In this document: positions 1 to 8,803 of the stretch, one piece after another
Layout: each line of letters begins with the position of its first letter
Position numbering within the stretch: the stretch's first letter is position 1
Origin: Litsea cubeba
Taxonomy: Eukaryota; Streptophyta; Magnoliopsida; Laurales; Lauraceae
DNA length: 64,000 nucleotides
Direction of reading: 5' to 3'
NCBI GenBank assembly: GCA_012931725.1
Contig: WHSA01001296.1
Span: forward strand, 1-64,000
The notes under the pieces: generated by a model
Seen by the model: only the letters and a program-made list of their open reading frames with translations
Told to the model about the DNA's origin: nothing
The model's database searches: none
Translations under genes and position numbers: made by a program

Positions 1-750
1 CGAAACCAGGTAGACTGTGTTGGAAAGCAAGTAGTGATGCAGCTTTTGTATGGCGAATATCAATGCAAGACATTCTTTTTCGACTGGAGAGTAGCGATGC
101 TCTGCACCTACTAGCATGCGGCTGAGGTAATATAGAGCAGCTTCTTTTCTTTGATCATTTTCTTGCGCAAGCAGAGCTCCCAAAGAGTGATCAAGGGCTC
201 TTATGTACAAGATGAATGGTTTTCCAGTGGTAGGAGCACCTAACACTGGAGGTTTTGTCAGGTATGACTTGATGTCTTAGAAAGCAGCTTCACAGTCAGC
301 ATCCCAGACAAAGTTTACACCTTTTTTCATCAACCGGGAGAATGGACGGCATTTCACCGAAAGATTGGAGATGAACCGTCTGATGTAGGCCAATCTCCCT
401 TGAAGCCCTTTGAGTTCTCTCAAGGTTCTTTGAGAGGGCATTTCTAGAATGGCTTTGACTTTTATAGGGTCAAGCTCTATTCCAGCTTTCCGAACTAAGA
501 ATCCAAGGAATTTACCCGACGAGACGCCGAAGAAGCATTTCAAAGGATTCATTCGCAGTTTGTGTTTGCGAAGCCGGAGGAAGACTTCTCGAAGGTCTTC
601 GAGATGATCTTCTTTTCTTTTTCTTTTGATGGTGAGGCCATCAACGTAACATTCAACCGTCTTGTGCTGCATATCTTGGAATATTTTCATCATGGCCCTC
701 TGATTGTGGCACCAGCATTTTTCAGACCAAATGGCATGACAATGTAGCAA
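1..750 (-). pseudogene. RT C-terminal half and RNase H start of element A
   Basis: The 277-750 frame encodes the RT palm end, connection and thumb: the catalytic motif reads YVDG at 632-646 (YVDD is usual), followed by the segments HKLRMNPLKCFFGVSSGKFL and GLQGRLAYIRRFISNL. A TAA at 277-279 interrupts it; the same frame then continues to position 1 as the RNase H-like domain (PFILYIRALDHSLGALLAQE, YYLSRMLVGAEHRYSPVEKE). It is joined to the upstream RT half by a frameshift near 710-715. The second catalytic aspartate is glycine (codon 637-639, GGC), which should abolish polymerisation. The stop is one C-to-T step from CAA. Confidence 0.9.
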
Positions 751-1943
751 TACACGCCAAATGAGGTCTGAAAAGATGTATGTTTTTCATCTTCAGGATG
801 CATCTTTATCTGATTGTAGCCAGAGAAACCATCCATGAATGTCATTCGCTCGAATCCATAGGTATTATCAATCATTACCTCTGGTATGGGGAGCGGAAAT
901 TCATCTTTTGGGCATGCGCCATTCAGGTCTCTATAGTCAATACAGACCCTGATCTGCCAATTTTTCTTTGTCACGGGGACAATGTTGGCCAACCATTCAG
1001 GATGTTGTTCCTCACAGGTGAAGCCGACGCTTTTGAGTTTTTGAACTTCTTGTTCAATTTTATCCATCACATCTGGACGGAATCTTCTTTGGCCTTGCTT
1101 GACAGGCTTGATGTCTTCTTGAAGATTGAGTTTGTGGACCGCTATTTTGGGATCTAAGCCAGGCATTTTAGCGTAAGACCATGCAAAGCAATCAACGAAC
1201 TCATGAAGAAAGGCGATATACTCGGGTAACTCATCATCCTTTATATTCTTGCTTATGAATACAGGACGTGGGTTATCTGGTGTTCCCGAGTCTATCTTTT
1301 GAACAGGATCTTCTGTTGGAAAGTTCGAAGGTGGTTCCTCCACAATATTTTCGGAGGCTTCCAGCTCAATGAAACCTTCTGGGGTTTCAAGGGCATTTCC
1401 AGACCAAGGCTTTTTTCCTTTCCACGGGTCTTCTTGATCGGTAATTTTCCCAAGGCTTGCTATGAGATGATCCCAATCGCCTGTTGAAACCGGGTCGAAG
1501 TAGGCTACTTCTTTTGGAGATGAGGGTTCTTTTGGGTCGAAAGACCACAAGTCTATGCCATCGGGCAACTCCTCTTCATTTTTGGAGAAATCGTGCCAAT
1601 TGGATGAGCTTCCTGGATCTTTGTCAGGTGACTCATCGAAGAGATATCCAGGGAGATCGATGTCTTCATGTACTTGAGATGTTGAGGCTTGGTCAGTATA
1701 TTGACTTCTAAGCCTTTGTGTCAACTGTCTCAGGGGAGTGTCTGGATCATACCCTAACCCGTGTGAAGACTTTTCTACATAGCCGTAGACTCTCCAATCT
1801 TCCAGCTGGCTTTTGGTCAAGACGGGCCCCAATGGTGTGAGAATACCACGTCCTTCTCCCAAACCGGCTGGGTTTTGAGCGTCATAGCCCATTTTCTTCA
1901 TAATAGCTTGTGCCACAGAACTATATAAGGATAGTTGAGGCAT
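690..1943 (-). pseudogene. G-patch domain plus N-terminal half of RT, element A
   Basis: The frame opens with a G-patch (residues about 10-45; core IMKKMGYDAQNPAGLGEGRG), a glycine-rich RNA-binding module, then an acidic linker of about 200 residues, then RT motifs: EEQHPEWLANIVPVTKKN, IRVCIDYRDLNGACPKDEFP, FMDGFSGYNQIKMHPEDEKH and MPFGLKNAGAT. The frame is lost directly after NAGAT by a one-base deletion and resumes in the frame ending at 277. A G-patch next to the protease is known from betaretroviruses and several plant Ty3 elements; its function here is unknown. A TAA at about 1950 separates this piece from the upstream protease-side sequence in the same frame. Confidence 0.88.
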
Positions 1944-1952
1944 ACCTTCATT

Positions 1953-2426
1953 TTAGAAAGGTTCAAGCATGGAGTTTGATGAAGAAGCATCCGATCTATG
2001 GAAGAAGATCGGCTTTTCCTTTGCTGAAGTTGCTGGAACAACGAAGGAAGCTGACGTAGGATCTTCTATGTCAAAAGTTGTCTCCATTGGAGTAAGAGCA
2101 GGCTGAACTTGCTGAGTGTCAGCTTGGCTTGACGATGTGTCGTCTTCTGGCTCTGAATCCGAATCCGTGTCTTGCATGATAGACACGAAAGAGACAACAA
2201 ATTTGCCCCCGGGCTTTTGCTTTCCCTTCTTCACTTTAGTTGTGATGACCAAAGGTTTTGAAGGTTTGAGGGAGATGATGAAGGGAGTTTGAATGCTCTC
2301 TTCGGATTTACCGGATGATTTGTTTTCTTCCGGCAATTGTTGAGGAGCCTTGCCTTTATCTTTCTGTAGATTTTCGGCAAAGGATGCTGTGTGCTTCTCC
2401 TCTTCTTCTTTTTCACCTTCATACAT
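1953..2426 (-). pseudogene. Acidic linker between protease and G-patch, element A
   Basis: 157 residues in the same frame as the G-patch-RT piece and separated from it by one TAA. The N-terminal half is lysine- and glutamate-rich; the middle has a serine/aspartate-rich acidic run (DTDSDSEPEDDTSSS). No catalytic motif is visible. Its position between the protease core (2484-2830) and the G-patch makes it a polyprotein linker. Function unknown. Confidence 0.6.
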
Positions 2427-2483
2427 TTGTGAGTCTGCAAAGTGGACTTCTTTACCTTTGAAGGGTTTTTTGTCCGCAAAGAC

Positions 2484-2835
2484 TCAATGTATCATGCCGT
2501 CGTCGCCAACAAACTTGATGCATTGATGTAGAGTTGAAGGGACAACGCCATTCTCGTGGATCCAAGGGCGTCCGAGAAGGATGTTGTAGCATGAAGGGGT
2601 TTTTATTGCATACACAGTGACCTCAGAAATAAGATCACCGATCTGCAACTTGAACCTGATTTTGCTGATAGGCCTTTGAGTACTCCCATCGTATCCAAAG
2701 ATAGATACAGATGTGTGGCTCAGTTTGCTGGGTGGGATGCCCAACTCTTCGAGAGCCATGTGGAGATGAGGTTGAGTGCAGAACCTGGGTCAATCTGAAC
2801 TCTGTGCATAGGCATTTCCTTGATGTATCCTGTGA
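2484..2835 (-). pseudogene. Retropepsin-type aspartic protease of element A
   Basis: The C-terminal part (2484-2759) has the characteristic segment YNILLGRPWIHENGVVPSTL, which forms the second half of the retroelement protease fold. Just upstream in another frame (about 2775-2830) the active-site region reads QIDPGSALNLIS, an Asp-x-Gly motif. The two halves are out of frame by one base near 2765, so no continuous protease can be made from this copy. Retroelement proteases cleave the gag-pol polyprotein as homodimers (family knowledge). Confidence 0.8.
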
Positions 2836-4520
2836 AGTACAGGGGTCGGTTATGCCTTGTTTCGCCAAGTAGGAGGTCGTCCTTTGTGAAGGCGATGGTT
2901 GAACTGGCTGCTTTTTAACCAAGAGGCATTAATGCATGATCCCTCAGTTTTCTTCTTTTCTCCTTTGAGGAAGCTTCTGAGTTTTTGACCCGGTTAATCC
3001 ATTTCAATTTGGAGGACTTGCGGGGCATGTTTGTCGACATCCTAATTCAGCTTTTGTAATTCTGAGATGAGATTATCATGAGTGTGCGGAGACGTTCGCA
3101 ACAAATCTAGGATGTGCAGACGTGCAGGTATGTGCTTGAAGTGTTCAATCAAGTCATACTTGAAAGCCTCCTTAGGGCCTGCATGTTCATCATTGTTGCC
3201 GCTAGGGGCGCTTACAACATCTTTTCCCGAAGGATTTACATATGTAAAGGAAGATTAGGTTGTAATTTTTGTGGTAGTCCCGGCCAGAGCGGGTGCCTCT
3301 ACCAACTTCGAGAGCTTCTTGAGAAGGGTCTTCGTTTGGAAGATTGTCTTCAGGATCAAGAGGCTGTCGTTTTTCATTTGCTAAGGATGTATCAACAGCG
3401 AAGTTGCCATCCTCAGTGATTGCGTTGCACAGAGCATTTTCTGGGAACAAGTCCTGAACAGCATCCAGCAACCTTTCTTCTTCGTTGACTAATTCATCGT
3501 CCCAAGCATCAACAGCTGGGAATTCTTCAGTCAGGAAGGGTGTGAACTTTGAAGTCACAGTCTCAGGAGAAGAAACCTGAGAGGGTGTCATCTCAGTGAA
3601 AGTCACGTGAGATGAGGTGGCTCCAGAAGATACATTACTAGGCGTCGCCTGAGTGTAAGTGCTCTCATCATACGATGCTTCGGAAGAGCTATAATCCTGA
3701 ATTATCACATTACCGGAAGCTCTAACAAGAGATGTTGCCTGATCGGAGTCAGACTACTCCTCGGATGTAAGAGGATCGTCTATCCAACAATTTTCTCCAT
3801 TTTCAGGAGTTAAGGGAGGGTGTACCTGATGGTCTTCAGGGACTTCTGGCTCTGGATTGCGAGGAGGCTCGTTGACGCGGTCTTGCTCTTGTTCTAGAGT
3901 GAGACGCTACAAGATCCTTACATATTCTTCAAGATCAGGCATAGGAGCCAAATCTTCTTCTTCATCAACTCTTTGTGGCTCAACATAGTTGATTTCCACT
4001 GGAGCAATGACGGGTGCTGGGTCAGCAGCATTTTCTTGTACAGCCTCTTGGTCTTCTTCATCATCAGACCAGGATCCTTATGGCTGTAAGGGGTTATACC
4101 AGATTACTGGCATAAGATGAGTCACAGGAACCCATTCTTCGTCGGAGAGATATTCTCCTATTTCAAGGGATTCCTCCCACTCGTCGGTGTAGCTGGATTC
4201 GAATCCATCATCGGTGTCACTGGACTCGTATCCATCAATGGAGAATCCAACTACCGAATTGCAAGAGTATGATGCCCCCTGCCTGGCTTCCTTGAATTCA
4301 GGTGGCATGATGTCACTGAGAGTGGATTTTCTTACCCCCTTTGAAGTCTCTGGAAGGGACATTTTTGTTGCCTCCAGTGAAGTGGTAGAGGAGGCCTCTG
4401 CTTTTCTTGGACTTCTTGTTTTGGCTGGGTCTTCTCTTGTCGTTTGAGCTTGAGGAGAGTGCTTTCCTAGCCTGCCTTCGCTGTTGAGCTGTAGGTTTTG
4501 TTTTCACGACCTCCCAATTT
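2836..4520 (-). pseudogene. Low-complexity acidic/basic gag-protease linker, element A
   Basis: Three broken open stretches (3202-3708, 4078-4362, 4313-4507) in different frames. Two are rich in Ser, Thr, Asp and Glu (for example VGFSIDGYESSDTDDGFESS); the third is basic (RRQARKALSSSSNDKRRPSQ). I recognise no domain. They lie between the gag zinc finger and the protease, so they are best read as a long, fast-evolving spacer of the polyprotein that has lost frame by small indels. Confidence 0.5.
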
Positions 4521-7022
4521 TCATCTTCTAGGAGATCGGGATGTACCCATATGGGTTGTCCGTCTGGTGTCGGGGTAAGGAACCAGTTCCTTCGGACGCT
4601 TGATTGAGTTTATCACTTTGAAGGAAGTAGTGATCTTCTTCTTCGGTGATTTTGATGTTTGTCCACATGTCACCATGTTGATGGAGGCAGACCCATAGTT
4701 TTTGTCAAAGGTGATGACTCCGTTTTTCCACATCTCGTTTATTTTCTCCCTCACAACGAAGCATTGATTGAGAGGATGCGAGATCATCTGGTGGTATGGA
4801 CAGTACCAAGGATCATTGGTTTTGCCAACATCACCCGGTCTTTTTGGTTCAGGCAAGGTGAGCTTGCCGTTTGCCACAAGAGGCCCAAAGATTTCATCAT
4901 CTTCATCAAACGAGTATTTCTTCTCTACTCGTTCTTTGAAGGCATTTGAGAGTTCAGGTCTCTTACCAGCAGCTTTGTTTTCAGCTTTCTTTGGTGGCTG
5001 AGGAGCTTACTTGGTCTGCACATTGAGGACCTCTTTCTTCTTTGGTTTAGAGGTTGCAATGGCGGTTGGCTCCTTTCTTGATGATTTCTGACTGTTGAGG
5101 TCTTTAATCACCGTTTCAGCTTCCATGGAAGCTTCTAGGAGTTCTCCCAGGTTTTTTGATTTGTTACCGATGATCATGGAGCGGATTCTGGCTCTCATGT
5201 TGTTTTGGCAGATGTCGACCAGCGACACTTGTGGCAATACATCAGAGCATTTGTATGCCATTACTTTCCACTTGTGAATGAAGTCATATGTTGACTCATT
5301 CTCCCCCTGTTTTAGGCTGCACAGCTGAGCCATAGTAGCGGGAAGATCCTCACCTTTGAAGTGAGTCAGGAAGCGTGTCTCTAGCATGGCCCAGTTTTGG
5401 ATCGAGTCCTCCGACAGAGTGGAGTACCAATCGAAGGCCGTACCTTTTAGGGTACTTACAAAGAGGCGGATCTTGAGTGCATCTTGATCCGCGATAGCTC
5501 CCGTCAGGATCTTGAAGTGGATGACATGCTATCTGGCTGATCCTTTCCCTGTATATGTTTGGAGAGTAGGATGCTTGAATTTGGTGGGGAATGGGACCGA
5601 GTCCATCCATAAGGGATATGGTGGCTTGATCCCATGCTCCTTGAGTATATCCTCTTGTTTTGCTTTGGCGAGGATACTGTCTACGTCCTTTTTGGTAAGG
5701 GCGCGTGACTCATTTTCTTCTCCATTTACCTCATCGTCTTGATGATTCGGAAGAGGTTCATTGTTCGCCTGGTTTTGGAAGGCGAGGAGAAGGTTTTCCA
5801 TCAGAGTTTCAATCCTCTGTTGGCCTTGTTCCAACTGTTGGATGCGGGTGATCGCATCATCTTGAGGTGGATTGCGGGGTGGTGGCTCAGAATTTGTAGC
5901 CAAGACGTTCATCCTTCGTGATTCGAATGAAAAAACTGTCCTGGTGACTGAGCTGGGGCTCATTCTTTTTGAAGAAGAGCTTGAGGGAGGATCACTCTGC
6001 TGTCCTTTACTTGAAGGAGCAGGGGATTCTTCTGAATGTCTTCTTGTCCTGGAGACGCTGCGGGTCATTGGACGTCGGACATGGATTTTTGTTACTGACT
6101 TTTGGCGTCTTCTGGTTTTTCCAACCATATGGACGGCAGCAACTTGGTTGGGTCTATCTTTTTCGACCCATTTGGGAGAGACTTGAAGTGTAGGAGGCTG
6201 GGTCATTTGCTTCTCTAGTCTCTTTTGTCGATACGACGCGCGGCGGCGTATACAACGAGCAATTTGAGCTTCGGTCAGCTCTGGCTGGGCTTTGACGATG
6301 AAGAATGTGCTCCCTCGGGCGCAGCAGCCGAGCCTGTCTTCTTTGTAGCTGGGCAATGACAGGATGCGAACCCTATCCTTCGCCTGTTGCAGCGAAGCTT
6401 TAAATTTTTGGAGTTCGGCCCCTGTAGAGATGAAGGGTCGAACTGCAGGTTTATAGGCTTTAACAGGTGCTTGCAGAGGCCTTGTGATGCATGACTTGAT
6501 TTTGGGCTTGTAGGAACAAGCCGGCTCATGCTGGTTCGACTTGGGAGTCAGGTTGGAGATGGGTCTCTCCTCTTTCATGTAGGCAAGAGGGTAGAACTGG
6601 TTCTCCTTGAGTGGGGCCAGGAATGCTGACTTGGTAGATGTTTGGGACCTTCTCTATTTTGGTGAAGGTCTTGGGGACCAAGTCTTAGGATAGACCTGGT
6701 CGTTTGCTGGTCGAGGCTTCGTGGGGCTGCCACGGGCTTCGGGCCTTCTGGTGCTCGCCTTTGGTGTCACGGTAGTGACACGTTGAGAGGCGAGTTACTG
6801 CTTCTTGGAAGGAGCAGCTTGTTCCTCGGGAAGTGGGAATGGTCCCAGCGTCCCAAAGGCGATAGTCCGGGGAATCGAGGTCGACCCGGAGCTCAGAGAG
6901 TTGCCGAGGGAGTTGATGCTTCGGCAGCTGATGGGGCGCTTGTAGGTGCGCGTAGTTTGCTTCTGTTGAAGCATGAGTTGGTGCTTGCTCTCATCGAAAG
7001 TAATGGTAAGTGATGCTACCAT
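4521..7022 (-). pseudogene. gag: gag of element A
   Basis: The frame starts at ATG 7020-7022 (MVASLTITFDESKHQ) and stays the same through the capsid core (about 5007-5610; TLKGTAFDWYSTLSEDSIQN and ICQNNMRARIRSMIIGNKSK) to a zinc finger at about 4735-4800. The finger is C-x2-H-x4-H-x4-C (CPYHQMISHPLNQC), not the usual CCHC. Stops interrupt at about 6792, 6656, 5526 and 5004, with frame loss after 4521. The N-terminal 250 residues are basic and proline/serine-rich. Gag would form the cytoplasmic particle and bind the RNA (family knowledge). Non-functional here. Confidence 0.82.
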
Positions 7023-7413
7023 TGTTAGTTTTTTTTGAAAATTTCTGAAACAAGACCACATCCATTAGTAATCACAAGAATATAATGATCATAAATGGGA
7101 AGTTCTATGGTTTTGTGTTTTCAAATTGCTCGAGGAAGATGACCCAAGCAATATGAAGAAGGCAAAATGCCATAAAGGGTACAATTGTTCTGATCGCAGG
7201 TATGGTAAGCCCAGAATGAGCATCACAGTGACTGCTAGAAGCAATTGTGAACTTAAATTCAACTTATCGAGAAGCAGAGCTTGCTCGAGGTAAGAAGATT
7301 ATAAAGTTGGAGTTACAAATGTGCCGGTCGCAATACAGTAGACCCTGAAAGGGCGTACTAGTACCGCTAGACACAAATGTTTTGAGACCGCATCCATGAG
7401 ATGAGATTCTCTA

Positions 7414-7700
7414 TTTTGAAAGGTCAAGATTGGATTCATCAAAGAGAGCAGATGGTATTCCGATTTGAACACGGGCTCAGCGATTTCCGCGAGCGCCAGT
7501 GCTCAGAAAGAAATGAACCATAATTTATCGAATCTGAATCCAAAAATGACGAGTTTTTTTTTTTTTTGAAAGGCCAATATCGGGTTCATCAAAGAGAGCA
7601 AAAGGCACTCCAATCTGAACACGGGCTCAGCGATTTCCGCGAGCGCCAGTGCTCAGAAAGGAGAAGACCAAGATTTCTCCAATGTCAACCCAAAATGACT
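7414..7700. repeat. Two ~150 bp tandem repeats in the leader of element A
   Basis: Copies start at 7414 and 7564 (TTTTGAAAGG...), both containing CATCAAAGAGAGCA and an identical core around CACGGGCTCAGCGATTTCCG. Similarity is high over about 135 bp; the copies differ by scattered substitutions and by the length of the T-run at the junction. Confidence 0.85.
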
Positions 7701-7701
7701 G

Positions 7702-7765
7702 AAGTTTTTTTATTTTTTTTGAAGAATTTTTTTTTTAAAAATATTTTTTTTATTTTTTATTTATT

Positions 7766-7798
<33 letters not shown>

Positions 7799-7872
7799 GA
7801 TTTTTTTTTTGAAATTTTTTTTTTATTTTTTATTTTAAATTTTTTTTTTAAATTTTATTTTTGAAAAAATTT
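7702..7872. repeat. T-rich low-complexity tract
   Basis: Almost pure T with scattered A and G, equal to a long A-rich tract in the element A RNA. It lies between the two tandem-repeat families of the leader. Length is likely to be unstable or assembly-sensitive. Confidence 0.9.
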
Positions 7873-8130
7873 ATTTAAAAGACGAGAGATTACACATAGG
7901 CCTCCTAATTCGGTCTTACGAAATCTCGATTGATAGAATTGCCCCCAGGTAAGGGTAGGATTACTTAATGAACCCGTTTGGAGGACCCTTGCCTAGAACA
8001 GTCAAGCTGTCTCCACACTCTGGACAAGGCTTTTCTTAAATCAACCATGATCAAAGAACGCAGTTGGTTTAACCTTAGTGGTCTATGTCTTTTTTTGGTT
8101 TTTTTTGTTTTTATATATTTTTTTTATTTT

Positions 8131-8560
8131 TTGATTTTTCATGAACTCATTGAAGAGAAACGATGGCCCAAAACCTTAGTCGAACAGGCTCAACATTTCT
8201 GCAAGCACGATGAACGATAGGAAAGGATCAAGGTTTCTTAATTTTGAATCCAAACTGAGAAATCTAATTTTTTATTTTTTTTAAATCTTTAATGAACTCA
8301 TCGAAGATAAACGATGGCCCAAAACCTTAGTCGAACAGGCTCAACATTTCTGCAAGCACGATGAACGATAGGAAAGGATCAAGGTTTCTCAATTTTGAAT
8401 CCAAAATGAGAAATCTATTTTTTTTTTAGATCTTTAATGAACTCATCGAAGAGAAACGATGGCCCAAAACCTTAGTCGAACAGGCTCAACATTTCTGCAA
8501 GCACGATGAACGATAGGAAAGGATCAAGGTTTCTCAATTTTGAATCCAAAATGAAAAAAT
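8131..8560. repeat. Three ~150 bp tandem repeats in the leader of element A
   Basis: ATGAACTCAT(T/C)GAAGA begins at 8141, 8292 and 8437, giving spacings of 151 and 145 bp. The three copies are nearly identical over about 125 bp (shared CCAAAACCTTAGTCGAACAG) and are separated by T-runs of different length, which accounts for the spacing change. Near identity in an otherwise decayed element suggests recent amplification or conversion. Confidence 0.92.
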
Positions 8561-8780
8561 CTGATTTTTTATTTTTATTTTTTTGAAAAGAGAAAGAGTG
8601 GAAATAAATTGAAAGAATTAGAAATTTCCAAAAAATCTCATCTCATTTTCTTTAGATGCGGAATCCAACATAGGCCACCAATTAGAAAGTAGCCAAGGAA
8701 TCGAGAAAAGAAATATAAGCATAGAGCAAAAAATATGATATGCAAATATTTCATTTCTAGCATCGTGTTCTCAAATGAAC

Positions 8781-8800
8781 GGGTCCCACCGAGTGTGCCA
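8781..8800 (-). other. Candidate primer-binding site of element A
   Basis: On the minus strand the sequence TGGCACACTCGGTGGGACCC starts three bases after the proposed LTR end. It begins with TGG, complementary to the CCA end of a tRNA, and contains GTGGGA as expected for pairing with acceptor stem plus T-stem. The tRNA identity is not assigned; it is not the iMet site used by D and E. Confidence 0.5.
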
Positions 8801-8803
8801 GCT

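Larger units (their letters stand above)
7023..8780 (-). other. Untranslated leader of element A
   Basis: About 1.75 kb between the primer site and the gag ATG. It contains no credible ORF. It holds two families of ~150 bp tandem repeats (7414-7700 and 8131-8560) separated by a T-rich tract (7702-7872), each repeat ending in its own poly-T run on the plus strand (poly-A in the element RNA). Confidence 0.6.

Noticed and set aside
7566..7838. 90-residue open frame rich in Phe, Ile and Lys
   Set aside because: Translation of the poly-T tract.
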